This document shows, in pieces, positions 12,174-21,207 of a stretch of 64,000 nucleotides of DNA. The stretch covers positions 1 to 64,000 of the forward strand of contig NZ_JABJUQ010000004.1 in assembly GCF_013155385.1 (NCBI RefSeq), read 5' to 3'. The notes under the pieces were generated by a model. It saw nothing but the letters and a program-made list of their open reading frames with translations. It was not told the DNA's origin and ran no database searches. Numbering within the stretch: position 1 is the first letter of the stretch; each line of letters opens with the position of its first letter. Source of the DNA: Bacillus sp. WMMC1349. GTDB lineage: Bacteria > Bacillota > Bacilli > Bacillales > Bacillaceae. Both the position numbers and the translations under genes were made by a program.

Positions 12174-12581
12174 ATGAATAATGTTTCACTTATTGGCAGA
12201 CTTACAAGAGATCCGGAACTTAAATATACACCGAGCGGGAATCCCGTCGTTAACTTTACAGTGGCTGTAAATCGGACTTTTACCAACCAGCAAGGCGAGC
12301 GACAAGCCGACTTTATCAACTGTCAGGCATGGAAAAAGCTTGCCGAGAACATCGCAAATTTTCAGCGAAAAGGGTCTTTGATCGGAGTATCCGGACGCTT
12401 GCAAACAAGCTCATATGAGAAGGACGGCACTAGAGTTTATAAAATAGAGGTTGTCGTTGAAACAGCTGAGTTTTTAGAACCAAAGAAAAAACAATCAGGC
12501 AGCTCACAGTCAGCTGACAGAGACTTCCGGGAACCAATGGGGTTTGTTCCAGGCGCTGATGATGACGAAATTCCGTATTAA
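12174..12581 (+). CDS. ssb: SSB (copy A)
   Basis: Identical 135-aa product, including the IPY end. Confidence 0.95.
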   Translation: MNNVSLIGRLTRDPELKYTPSGNPVVNFTVAVNRTFTNQQGERQADFINCQAWKKLAENIANFQRKGSLIGVSGRLQTSSYEKDGTRVYKIEVVVETAEFLEPKKKQSGSSQSADRDFREPMGFVPGADDDEIPY

Positions 12582-12634
12582 GCTAAGGCACGCCCCTTTT
12601 GGGGCGTACCAATTCTATATAAGGAGAGAACAAA

Positions 12635-12970
12635 ATGTGTGAATATATCGAATTGCAACGGAATGAAAGAGAGTATATGCTTTTAAAAGAACTGAAAAAG
12701 TATTGTCGTGATACATTAGGCATTTCATATGAATGGTTTTTACAGGGCTATACGTTTGACGACGTGGCGTTTATAGAGAATTATTTTTCAGACCTAAACC
12801 ATTCACAGCCCTGCCCGGATTGCAAGCATGGAAGGCTTTACCGTCAGGCGATCAAAGAAGTCAAAATTTATATTTGTGATACCTGTCCAGCTGTAGAGTT
12901 AGGATTTCGGCGGGATTACGACAAGGAAAAGGCAATAAAAAAAGCTTTTGATTTTTTCATGAACTTGTAG
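12635..12970 (+). CDS. 111-aa zinc-ribbon protein (copy A)
   Basis: Identical to 26847-27182. Confidence 0.7.
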   Translation: MCEYIELQRNEREYMLLKELKKYCRDTLGISYEWFLQGYTFDDVAFIENYFSDLNHSQPCPDCKHGRLYRQAIKEVKIYICDTCPAVELGFRRDYDKEKAIKKAFDFFMNL

Positions 12971-13090
12971 CAATCGGGGGCTTTTACCCCTCACCTATAA
13001 ATTTTTTGAGCCCCGAGAGAAAATCAATGAATGAAACCTTTGTTCTTTTTTTAACGTAAAAATAGAACCTGAAGGACAGGAGGATTAATT

Positions 13091-13378
13091 GTGGCTATTA
13101 AACTTATGAAGTTGATTTCGGTCGTATATTGGCTTGTTACGTCAATTGATTTTTATAGACAATCGACCGCAGATTCCTTCTCAAATCATAATCTTACGTT
13201 TGCACATGCTATTTGTTGCGTAATGGGGATACTATCCCTCTTTATAAGTACAGACGGCTATCAGGGGCTAAAACAAATCACTCACTGGATCATTTTTAAT
13301 TTAATTGGAGTTATTGCAGTGTTTATTGTCTCTCATTATGACATTATCCAAATCATTAATAATTTTTTTGTATTTTGA
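13091..13378 (+). CDS. 95-aa membrane protein (copy A)
   Basis: Identical to 26439-26726. Confidence 0.65.
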   Translation: MAIKLMKLISVVYWLVTSIDFYRQSTADSFSNHNLTFAHAICCVMGILSLFISTDGYQGLKQITHWIIFNLIGVIAVFIVSHYDIIQIINNFFVF

Positions 13379-13453
13379 AATGCTGGCTCCGTTTATTCTT
13401 GGCTATGACGTTCCCCTTCCGGTGCCGGGCGACAGCTGAAGGAGGAAAACAAG

Positions 13454-13621
13454 GTGCGAAAAATTCATTATCACGATTGGGGCCAATGTTATTATTATTT
13501 AGTTAACCTTCTAAAAAAGCGTGGCGAAGCCATCCCCGACGACTTAAAGGAATGGCCAACGAGAGAGATAGTTAAGGAGATCGAGAAACGCAGTCTAGTA
13601 ATGGAGGGGAAAGGCTTATGA
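13454..13621 (+). CDS. 55-aa protein coupled to the nuclease (copy A)
   Basis: Identical to 26196-26363; its TGA overlaps the ATG at 13618. Confidence 0.65.
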   Translation: MRKIHYHDWGQCYYYLVNLLKKRGEAIPDDLKEWPTREIVKEIEKRSLVMEGKGL

Positions 13622-14148
13622 AGAAAATAGCAGGATACAGTTTGTCACTTGTGTTGCTTCTGGGCGTCTTGGTGAGCTGCAATAAAGCAGCAGACACACC
13701 GCCGACAGACGTGACAACGGTAGCCGAACAGCAGCAGGAACAGCGTTTAATTTCCGCTGAGGTCGTAAATGTTGTAGATGGAGACACCATAGACATAAGG
13801 ATGAAGAGTGGAAAGAAAGAGCGCGTCCGTTTTATTTTGGTTGATACCCCTGAGACTGTTCATCCTAAAAAGGGAGAAGAGCCATTCGGATGTGAGGTGT
13901 CAAACTTCACTAAAAAGACACTCAGCGGCCAGAAAGTTGATCTAAGGCTTGGAGTTCAGGAAAGGGATAGATACGGACGGCTCTTGGCTTATGTCTATCT
14001 GAAGGACGGGACAATGATAAATGAATTGTTGCTACAGAAGGGGCTTGCGCGTGTCGCCGTATTCCCTCCAAATACTGAATTTATCGATCAGTTCCGAGAC
14101 ATCGAGAACAAAGCTAAAAAAGAACATAAAGGAATATGGAGTCAGTAA
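13618..14148 (+). CDS. SNase-family lipoprotein (copy A)
   Basis: Identical to 25669-26199. Confidence 0.88.
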   Translation: MKKIAGYSLSLVLLLGVLVSCNKAADTPPTDVTTVAEQQQEQRLISAEVVNVVDGDTIDIRMKSGKKERVRFILVDTPETVHPKKGEEPFGCEVSNFTKKTLSGQKVDLRLGVQERDRYGRLLAYVYLKDGTMINELLLQKGLARVAVFPPNTEFIDQFRDIENKAKKEHKGIWSQ

Positions 14149-14304
14149 AAATAGACCACGTCTTGTGTGAGGCGGGGTTCTCGTCTGACTTATTACAAAT
14201 AGAAACTTATAATCTGGACATGCTGTGATTTTGTTGATACAATCGAGGTGTAAATGAATACAATGTATGTAAATGAGTATAATGTATAAAAAAGAGACTA
14301 TAAT

Positions 14305-14445
14305 AAAGAAAAAGATCGAAGATGCTGGTAACATCTCCGATCGGCGATAGGAGGCTCCTGTAAGGGAGTTCGGCCTTGATCCAAAATTTAATTTTTTAAA
14401 GTAAGAACGTCAAGATTGGTAGTCGGGGCGTTCTTACTTTTTTTT
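14305..14445 (+). ncRNA. Candidate antitoxin RNA (copy A)
   Basis: TATAAT boxes at 14278-14283 and 14299-14304 precede the structured stretch; the terminator is at 14399-14439 with eight Ts. Confidence 0.6.
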
Positions 14446-14532
14446 GTTCGAGAAACTATGGGCAAGCGTCAATATCCCAACAATCAGGATTCCAAATTGA
14501 AACATCAATCCAAGTGCGCTTTCTACAGCCAT
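14434..14532 (-). CDS. Holin-like type I toxin (copy A)
   Basis: Identical 32-aa product to 25285-25383 with the same ribosome-site hairpin at 14536-14562. Confidence 0.8.
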   Translation of the reverse strand: MAVESALGLMFQFGILIVGILTLAHSFSNKKK

Positions 14533-14849
14533 ATTCTCACCTCCCCTCTTTCTGGAGGTGAGCCGAACGCCCCTACAAAGCCGAATCTATCGCTAATTTT
14601 TACTTTATAGGAATTTTCTGAAAAACACAAGACTTCCATCCCTTTTTGAGAAAGTTCAAACTTTCTGTTCCCACCGATATATATCAGTAGAGTGTGACAT
14701 TTTAAAATGAAGACCAGATCCCTTTTTAAGGATCTTTGTATTTGGAATATTGCCTGTGGTATATCATTCACGAAAACATTTAAAACTCTCTCAGAAAACA
14801 AAAGAAGGAAAAACAACATGACCCACGGCTTTCACCGTAGGTCTGTCAA

Positions 14850-15500
14850 TTAAGATTCATTGATTAAGATTTCATCGCATTCTACGCATTTTACCGCGAT
14901 TTCCTTTTTAGAAGATAACACGCGCAGGCTGCACCTAGGGCAGATCCATTTAAACTTTCTAGGCTTTTTTTCTTCCTGCTGTTCTCCGGATTCATTGTCG
15001 CCAGCCCCGCCGTGAAATCCTTTTCGTGCAATACTGAAGGATTTAGGGTTAATCTTTAATGATTCAATCTTTTTCTTTGTGACCTCTGTCAGCTTTGGAA
15101 AAGCCCATCCATATTTTTTATCTGGTTTGTCGTCAGGGAAGTAAAAGCCGCGCCTCTCGCATTCAGTTTTAAATCTTTTGTTATGATAGGTGCCGTTGCG
15201 GGAGCAGTCTTGTATGTTGTGAATTCCATTGTAGAGGTGAACCATTTCGTGAAGCATCGTGTCCATAGTTTCCATGAACTCAATATCGAGGTATTCGGCT
15301 GCGATGTTCAATTCATACCGTCGGTTTTTCCCTTCCTTGTCGCGCCAGACTTCTTTTGTCGTACACCATCCCATAGATTTACGGTTTCCACTTGTTTGAA
15401 TGGTGATTGCTGGTTCAGGCAGTTCACCATTGAAAAAGGCATCATTTAACTTCTTGAAAGCGACATGCAGTTCATTGATGGCTGCTTGAATATTAGTCAT
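14850..15500 (-). CDS. SprT-like metalloprotein (copy A)
   Basis: Identical 216-aa product to 24317-24967. Confidence 0.8.
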   Translation of the reverse strand: MTNIQAAINELHVAFKKLNDAFFNGELPEPAITIQTSGNRKSMGWCTTKEVWRDKEGKNRRYELNIAAEYLDIEFMETMDTMLHEMVHLYNGIHNIQDCSRNGTYHNKRFKTECERRGFYFPDDKPDKKYGWAFPKLTEVTKKKIESLKINPKSFSIARKGFHGGAGDNESGEQQEEKKPRKFKWICPRCSLRVLSSKKEIAVKCVECDEILINES

Positions 15501-15569
15501 GAGGAGCGCCTCCAATCTTCATTTACATTAGTAGGGTTGAACCTATCGAAAAACCCCATTTATACATGT

Positions 15570-15806
15570 TTATTCTCTTTCATTGATTGATTTACTTACA
15601 GAAATAGAATTTAATAGGTTGATAACCAATCCCCAAACCTCACTAGATGCCTTTATTTCATACTCATTCATCAAAGGAATATAAGCTTCAAGACCTTCTT
15701 TTAAACCTTCTTCAGTGGCAAAATAACTCTTCACGGCATGGTCAAACTCATTTACATGCTCGATGACAAATTCCCAATCTTCCTTGTAAATTTCTAATTT
15801 TCGCAT
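15570..15806 (-). CDS. 78-aa acidic protein (copy A)
   Basis: Identical to 24011-24247. Confidence 0.7.
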   Translation of the reverse strand: MRKLEIYKEDWEFVIEHVNEFDHAVKSYFATEEGLKEGLEAYIPLMNEYEIKASSEVWGLVINLLNSISVSKSINERE

Positions 15807-15912
15807 GTACTGTCCTCCTATTGATCAAAGTGTTTGGATACACTTCTGTTTTCTTGTCATCTAAATCAATCTCGATAAGTGCCAAAAAACTATACCCTCA
15901 CAAATCTCTTCT

Positions 15913-16392
15913 TTACGAATGACTTTTCATCAGCATGATCTTACCTTGTTTTTGCTCTATTTTATTGACGTATGCAGATAAAAATTTGTCATTAATTTGT
16001 TCCGGTATGTAACCGATCCGGTCAGCAATAATGTTTTCGATCACCCATACCTTGCGAGTGGCTTTTTCGTACTCCTTGTAGCTTTCTTGATGGAACTGAT
16101 TAAGCTGTTTATCGCTTTGTCCGGCCTGTTCAGCTCGATGAATGTTAAGGCGACTATTATATACATTTGAACGGTACTTACGGGCGTATCTTAATAGATA
16201 GATGAGTTCAATTGTTTTGGATTTTAATAATTCAAGAGTCGATTTAAAAATGTCAGCCGGATCAGGTTCATAGGAGAGCGAATGTTTTTTTCGTTGACCG
16301 TTTTCCGAGATGTCGTCAAGCTTGAGGGCCATTTCACAGTATGAGCAGTAATTTGAAGCAAGTTCTGTACCACAGTAGGTGCATGTTTTCAA
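15913..16392 (-). CDS. 159-aa zinc-ribbon protein (copy A)
   Basis: Identical to 23425-23904. Confidence 0.75.
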   Translation of the reverse strand: MKTCTYCGTELASNYCSYCEMALKLDDISENGQRKKHSLSYEPDPADIFKSTLELLKSKTIELIYLLRYARKYRSNVYNSRLNIHRAEQAGQSDKQLNQFHQESYKEYEKATRKVWVIENIIADRIGYIPEQINDKFLSAYVNKIEQKQGKIMLMKSHS

Positions 16393-16484
16393 TTAAGCTC
16401 ACTCCTTAATTAAATCTTTTGAATAGCCTTCTAATGTTTTTAGTAATTTCTATTAAAATTCAATTGCTTCCTTTTAACTGGTAT

Positions 16485-16952
16485 TCAAAAAAATAATTCA
16501 AAAATCGGTATATTTAAAAATGATATAAAAATTAGACATCCTATGCCAGATATCGCTAATATACTTCCTATACAAGATAATAAGAAGTTTAATCCTATTA
16601 ATATAATAGAGATATAACGCTTTGTAGATTCATGCCACTGTTTACTGAATTCAGCTATAGGTGAAATAATTATATTTAAAGTAAGAATCCACCCTGATAA
16701 TTTAGTAAGGTTTAAAAAAACAACAAGGACATCCTTATCTAACCTATTAAAAGGTATAGTGATCCAGTCGTCACTAAACAAAAAACGAAGCCCTCTAAAA
16801 TTCGTTTCCGGATAAAAGTCTTGAGGTATCTTTATTTCTAATAAAAAAATGATTATAACTATAATCGAAAACCAAGGAAAGATGCTATAAATCAACTTTT
16901 TTGTTAACCCCTTTGATCCTTGACTCTCACAGAAATAGTTGTTTTCTTTCAT
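16485..16952 (-). CDS. 155-aa membrane protein (copy A)
   Basis: Identical to 22865-23332. Confidence 0.7.
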   Translation of the reverse strand: MKENNYFCESQGSKGLTKKLIYSIFPWFSIIVIIIFLLEIKIPQDFYPETNFRGLRFLFSDDWITIPFNRLDKDVLVVFLNLTKLSGWILTLNIIISPIAEFSKQWHESTKRYISIILIGLNFLLSCIGSILAISGIGCLIFISFLNIPIFELFF

Positions 16953-16995
16953 GTTTTCTCCTCTCTAAAAAAACTAAATCCACTCAGCTATTGCT

Positions 16996-17439
16996 TTAAT
17001 CATCCTCATCGTCAAAATCCAAGAAGTTATCCTGTGCAAACTGTAAAACTTTCTTATTCTGTATGAACGGTGCTGTCTCTGTCTCCTCGTTGTCGCCGAT
17101 CTTTTTGGCCTCATCTTCTTGAGAAGATAGGCGAACAGCTTTAGCTGGTTCCCTTAGAAGTTGTATAGCTATTTGTCCGATAAGGTGCCGGACTTCCTCA
17201 CTCTCAAGTTTCTTTTTTTCTCTATAAGTTAAATCATTAGGAAGAGGAACGACAATACTGTTCCTCTTCTTATTGGTGAGCGCTTCTGTTTCTATGATAT
17301 TGATTAGCCGATCAGCAATTTCGCTTCCAAACTTTCGGCCATGTTGCTTTTTTAATTTGTTGATCTTTTTGATAACGACCTCTGGCGTATCAACAGGCAA
17401 TCTGAATTGAATTAAGTCCTTTGGTTTGATTTCTTTCAT
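16996..17439 (-). CDS. ParR-like adaptor (copy A)
   Basis: Identical to 22378-22821. Confidence 0.75.
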   Translation of the reverse strand: MKEIKPKDLIQFRLPVDTPEVVIKKINKLKKQHGRKFGSEIADRLINIIETEALTNKKRNSIVVPLPNDLTYREKKKLESEEVRHLIGQIAIQLLREPAKAVRLSSQEDEAKKIGDNEETETAPFIQNKKVLQFAQDNFLDFDDEDD

Positions 17440-17454
17440 TGTTTATCATCACCT

Positions 17455-18609
17455 TTATTGGGCAGTTACGGGATTTTCAGACTTTGGTAACTTTATTTCC
17501 TTGCTTTGGCAGTAGATTGTTAGGATTTTGTAGTAGGCCCGTGCAATCATCCAAATGCTGTTATCGACTTTAGGAAATTCAAAAGGGAATTTTGCATCTT
17601 CTTTATTAAGTTCTATTAAATAATTTTTTAGAACAACCGAGCCGCCACCAATATTGTATGCTTTACGGATATCGGGAACATTTCTCCAAATGCTTTTAAT
17701 TAGCTTATATTCTTCGTTGGCAAGTGTAGATAATTCCTCATCTACAATGTCTTTAATGCTTACAGCTTGACCTGCGACATAGATTGTATTTTTTTCCTCA
17801 ACGTCAGCATTTGTGATTATTTCAACTAGGTCTCTACGGCTTTTAATGTTGTAACGGTGCTGAGTATACACTTTTTTAATAATGTTATCTAAAGCTCCAG
17901 AAACGCCTTTTTTGATACCATCACTAAATTCGTTATCAACTTGAGCTTCTTTTGTTATGATCGCACTATCAGTTGAAAGGCCACCAATGTCATTGATTAA
18001 AATTGTTTTACCAATGATGCTTTCATCTTTTGTAGATCCATCATTATTAGTTGTAAGATCAATATAAGCTGCAAAGCCTTCAGTGTTAACCAAGACATTT
18101 TCAAAAGAAATTTCAACAGTTATTCCTTCATAAATAGGAGTGTTTAAAAACGTCACCTTATGATTTCCAGTTCTTATTTTCTTTCGAAATGCTTTATTTA
18201 ATCCCCTTTTCGTTTCATCCATTGGAAGACCTGTAGAGAGTAAATACTTAGCTTTTATGACTTTGTCTTCATCAACTTTAAGATTTTTAGCAGCATCGAG
18301 GGCCAATGTAGTAAGCAACATAATTATTGCTTGATCGTTTTCTGATTTGTCAGTGTCTGGTGTTAATTCTTCATTTACTGTTTGTTTGCTTGCTAGCTTT
18401 CCGACTGCTACTTTTTGAACATCCTTTTTTAATGAGGTGCTTTTTATTTCAACATGAATAGCGTCTAAAGGGTTTTTTTCCATTTCTACAATAGAACGGC
18501 TTTCTAACTTTGCAACTACATTAGGTATGTAGAGCTGATCTTCGTCTTTAAGGCCTCCTAAATATGCTTTAACTGCATCATTACCAATGTCTACACTTGC
18601 TAATCTCAT
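17455..18609 (-). CDS. ParM-like actin ATPase (copy A)
   Basis: Identical 384-aa product to 21208-22362; promoter and repeats at 18641-18697. Confidence 0.9.
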   Translation of the reverse strand: MRLASVDIGNDAVKAYLGGLKDEDQLYIPNVVAKLESRSIVEMEKNPLDAIHVEIKSTSLKKDVQKVAVGKLASKQTVNEELTPDTDKSENDQAIIMLLTTLALDAAKNLKVDEDKVIKAKYLLSTGLPMDETKRGLNKAFRKKIRTGNHKVTFLNTPIYEGITVEISFENVLVNTEGFAAYIDLTTNNDGSTKDESIIGKTILINDIGGLSTDSAIITKEAQVDNEFSDGIKKGVSGALDNIIKKVYTQHRYNIKSRRDLVEIITNADVEEKNTIYVAGQAVSIKDIVDEELSTLANEEYKLIKSIWRNVPDIRKAYNIGGGSVVLKNYLIELNKEDAKFPFEFPKVDNSIWMIARAYYKILTIYCQSKEIKLPKSENPVTAQ

Positions 18610-19848
18610 GAATGATTCCTCCTCTTATATTCTTAACTTAATTGTAAACAAAATGTATACATTAGTCAAGTGTTAATGTAAACAAAATGTATACATTTTC
18701 AAAACAATAAAAAACCCCTATCAATAGGGGTTTACGAATCTATTAAAAAGGTGTATATTAGTTTTAAAACTTCATACATTTACTAGATTTCAAGAAAAAT
18801 CGTTTTACATAAAAGAAAGAGCGTTGCGCCAACAACACTCTTTCAGATCAGCTAGCCCTTCGAGTTCCCCAACTCGCTAGCTTAATTGGATAGGTCATAG
18901 AAGACCTGTATTCATGTTTTGATAAAGAATATCTGTCCCTATAATAGCAATAAACCCGCTTAAAAACAAGCTTTTTGTACATATTTTGGACAGTTATTTT
19001 TCATCAAAACACGACACTTTTTCCAGTTAAGATGGATGTTGGAACCGCTTGGGCTATGCTCAGGCGGTTTTTCTATTTGTCTAGTACGGAGAGCAATGAT
19101 CTTATCCTCTACGATAAAAAAAAGGTGTCAGGGGGTTAGCTGGAGCCAATTTCAAAAAGTCTAGCGTGTCGGGCGATCTTGCTTCATGGATTGTCAGGCA
19201 GGGACGGTATGTTTTGTTCCTTTTCGCCATTGGGGAAAAAAGCGTGTACAAGCCATTGTATGCGTGATAAAAGCTATAAAGTAAAAGGAGGGTTGGACAC
19301 CATGTCTGTTCGTTCTTTGGACGTACAGAGGGGCTGTGAGATGATCTAGAGATGTTTCTAGTGAAGCTAAGGGAATGGTGCAGTTAATAAGCTCACAGGC
19401 GAAAGCAAAACGATGAAGCGCTATACATACGGATACCAAACGGATACCTGAACTCGGTATACCGAGTTTGTCAAAGTGCAGTTTTCTCCCATCGATCAAG
19501 GGGAAAACTGCAACCAGCCGTTTCCAGCCGTTGTCCTAGCCTGGAATCCGAGTTTGCCAAAACCTTAAATCAAAAACAAGGAAAAACCAATTATTTTCGT
19601 TGATTTTTTCTTAAATTGACATTGTTTTATAAACTTAAATATTAAAAGGTATGGAGTACTCTTAATTTTATTCGGCCTTAGATCTCCTCAATTTTAAATG
19701 ATTGGCTTTCAGCTTTTTAGGTAAAAAGGCATAGGATCTCCTTGCAAAATTAGGCCCTGAATAGGTCTTGATTTCATAAGTTGAGGTGATATAATCGTGG
19801 TAATAAGGTGGTAATTTAAAGGTATCAAAACCACCAGATCTATGTAGT
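18610..19848. other. Non-coding end region (copy A)
   Basis: Same elements as 19966-21207 in reverse: partition promoter, terminator, tandem hairpins, small RNA (18952-19075), leader peptide (19302-19349), repeat cluster and end-facing promoter (19768-19795). One C/G fewer than B in the run near 19501. Confidence 0.6.
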
Positions 19849-19965
19849 GTGGAAGGTGGCACATCAATATTTCTCTAAGGACTCGCTCGTGACTTCCCTC
19901 TTTATCACGTAGTAAGAGGGAAGTCACGAGCGAGTCCTTAGAGAAATATTGATGTGCCACCTTCC
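19849..19965. repeat. Head-to-head palindromic junction (candidate telomere)
   Basis: Left and right arms are exact reverse complements down to the motif CCCTCTT / AAGAGGG, separated by about 11 asymmetric bases (TATCACGTAGT). The left arm suggests that the undamaged centre could be a full palindrome built on TATCACGTGATA; the observed centre would then be a misread hairpin tip. The arms continue as copies A and B. Such a junction is expected from a replicated hairpin telomere or from a fold-back read. Confidence 0.7.
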
Positions 19966-20148
19966 ACACTACATAGATCTGGTGGTTTTGATACCTTTAA
20001 ATTACCACCTTATTACCACGATTATATCACCTCAACTTATGAAATCAAGACCTATTCAGGGCCTAATTTTGCAAGGAGATCCTATGCCTTTTTACCTAAA
20101 AAGCTGAAAGCCAATCATTTAAAATTGAGGAGATCTAAGGCCGAATAA
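19954..20148 (+). CDS. Doubtful 64-aa basic ORF at the left end
   Basis: This GTG-started frame encodes a basic peptide (about ten Lys and six Arg) of unknown function. No ribosome-binding site precedes it, and it lies across the repeats and promoter of the terminal region. It is conserved in A (19668-19862, minus) and C (44105-44299), but so is all surrounding DNA, so conservation is uninformative. It is more likely non-coding. Confidence 0.15.
   Translation: MPPSTLHRSGGFDTFKLPPYYHDYITSTYEIKTYSGPNFARRSYAFLPKKLKANHLKLRRSKAE
20021..20048 (-). promoter_or_regulatory. Sigma-A-like promoter facing the unit end
   Basis: On the minus strand TTGATT is followed after 16 nt by a perfect TATAAT. A transcript from it would run toward the palindromic junction about 110 nt away, through a hairpin with GGTGGT/ACCACC arms. 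No protein gene follows, so it could make a short end-directed RNA. Equivalent sites lie at 19768-19795 (plus) and near 44172-44199 (minus). Confidence 0.45.
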
Positions 20149-20253
20149 AATTAAGAGTACTCCATACCTTTTAATATTTAAGTTTATAAAACAATGTCAA
20201 TTTAAGAAAAAATCAACGAAAATAATTGGTTTTTCCTTGTTTTTGATTTAAGG

Positions 20254-20390
20254 TTTTGGCAAACTCGGATTCCAGGCTAGGACAACGGCTGGAAACGGCT
20301 GGTTGCAGTTTTCCCCCTTGATCGATGGGAGAAAACTGCACTTTGACAAACTCGGTATACCGAGTTCAGGTATCCGTTTGGTATCCGTAT
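20254..20390. repeat. Cluster of palindrome, hairpin and direct repeats (candidate origin)
   Basis: The segment holds two CAAACTCGG repeats, two AACGGCTGG repeats (20284-20292, 20294-20302), a hairpin with perfect 10-bp arms TGCAGTTTTC/GAAAACTGCA (20304-20340), an 18-bp perfect palindrome AACTCGGTATACCGAGTT (20349-20366) and two GGTATCCGT repeats (20369-20388). This density of short repeats in a non-coding terminal region resembles initiator-binding sites, although no Rep gene lies beside it. Confidence 0.4.
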
Positions 20391-20467
20391 GTATAGCGCT
20401 TCATCGTTTTGCTTTCGCCTGTGAGCTTATTAACTGCACCATTCCCTTAGCTTCACTAGAAACATCT

Positions 20468-20515
20468 CTAGATCATCTCACAGCCCCTCTGTACGTCCAA
20501 AGAACGAACAGACAT
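20468..20515 (-). CDS. Possible 15-aa leader peptide
   Basis: A strong ribosome-binding site (AAAAGGAGGG, 8 nt before ATG) precedes a 15-codon frame ending in TAG, followed at once by an inverted repeat (CTAGAGATGTTTCTAG). The peptide matches nothing I recognise. Downstream are further tiny frames (MFLVKLREWCS; MVQLISSQAKAKR) but no gene. It could be a translated leader controlling an end-directed RNA. Copies lie at 19302-19349 (plus) and near 44619-44666 (minus). Confidence 0.35.
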   Translation of the reverse strand: MSVRSLDVQRGCEMI

Positions 20516-20741
20516 GGTGTCCAACCCTCCTTTTACTTTATAGCTTTTATCACGCATACAATGGCTTGTACACGCTTTTTTCCCCAATGGCGAAAAGGAA
20601 CAAAACATACCGTCCCTGCCTGACAATCCATGAAGCAAGATCGCCCGACACGCTAGACTTTTTGAAATTGGCTCCAGCTAACCCCCTGACACCTTTTTTT
20701 TATCGTAGAGGATAAGATCATTGCTCTCCGTACTAGACAAA

Positions 20742-20865
20742 TAGAAAAACCGCCTGAGCATAGCCCAAGCGGTTCCAACATCCATCTTAACTGGAAAAAG
20801 TGTCGTGTTTTGATGAAAAATAACTGTCCAAAATATGTACAAAAAGCTTGTTTTTAAGCGGGTTT
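20742..20865 (-). ncRNA. Candidate 120-nt small RNA with terminator
   Basis: On the minus strand TTTTGA, a 17-nt spacer and TATAAT (20872-20900) would start a transcript near 20865. It ends at a strong intrinsic terminator whose arms AACCGC/GCGGTT surround an inner stem and are followed by a T run (20742-20774). No open frame of note lies between. Copy A equivalent is 18952-19075. Its place in the repeat-rich end suggests replication control, which is inference. Confidence 0.4.
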
Positions 20866-20934
20866 ATTGCTATTATAGGGACAGATATTCTTTATCAAAA
20901 CATGAATACAGGTCTTCTATGACCTATCCAATTA

Positions 20935-21010
20935 AGCTAGCGAGTTGGGGAACTCGAAGGGCTAGCTGATCTGAAAGAGTGTTGTTGGCGCAACGCTCTT
21001 TCTTTTATGT
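20935..21010. repeat. Two tandem hairpins upstream of the partition operon
   Basis: A bulged stem bounded by GCTAGC arms with an inner GAGTT/AACTC stem is followed by a hairpin with AAAGAG and CTCTTT arms and a pyrimidine tail, which resembles a terminator. Copy A has the same structures near 18807-18882. In copy C the whole stretch is replaced by garbled sequence. Confidence 0.5.
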
Positions 21011-21083
21011 AAAACGATTTTTCTTGAAATCTAGTAAATGTATGAAGTTTTAAAACTAATATACACCTTTTTAATAGATTCGT

Positions 21084-21109
21084 AAACCCCTATTGATAGG
21101 GGTTTTTTA
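21084..21109 (+). terminator. Intrinsic terminator upstream of the partition operon
   Basis: Perfect arms AAACCCCTAT/ATAGGGGTTT with a short loop are followed by a T run. It would insulate the partition promoter from transcription of the left end. Copies are at 18708-18733 and 45234-45259. Confidence 0.75.
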
Positions 21110-21119
21110 TTGTTTTGAA

Positions 21120-21176
21120 AATGTATACATTTTGTTTACATTAACACTTGACTAATGTATACATTTTGTTTACAAT
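21120..21176 (+). promoter_or_regulatory. Partition promoter with two operator/centromere repeats
   Basis: TTGACT (21148-21153), a 17-nt spacer and TACAAT (21171-21176) form a near-consensus promoter. A repeat beginning ATGTATACATTTTGTTTAC occurs twice, 34 bp apart (from 21120 and 21154), and the second copy fills the spacer. In ParM systems the ParR-type partner binds repeats at the operon promoter, acting both as centromere and repressor; that role here is inferred. Copies are at 18641-18697 and 45270-45326. Confidence 0.75.
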
Positions 21177-21207
21177 TAAGTTAAGAATATAAGAGGAGGA
21201 ATCATTC

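Larger units (their letters stand above)
1..19908 (-). repeat. Copy A: inverted partial copy of the 24-kb unit
   Basis: This block is the reverse complement of 19909 to about 39855 of copy B. Gene positions in A and B sum to a constant (about 39816-39819), which places the fold-back axis near 19908. Positions 1 to about 7350 carry many one-base homopolymer indels relative to B; the rest is almost identical. It begins inside the conB-like gene. Confidence 0.95.

Noticed and set aside
20254..20390. CRISPR array
   Set aside because: Repeats are short (9 nt), only paired, and without regular spacers; no cas genes occur.
20303..20623. 106-codon frame in the left end (also 44454-44774 and 19194-19499)
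   Set aside because: No ribosome site; it lies over the repeat cluster and opposite the leader-peptide strand. Repetition in three copies only reflects the copied DNA.
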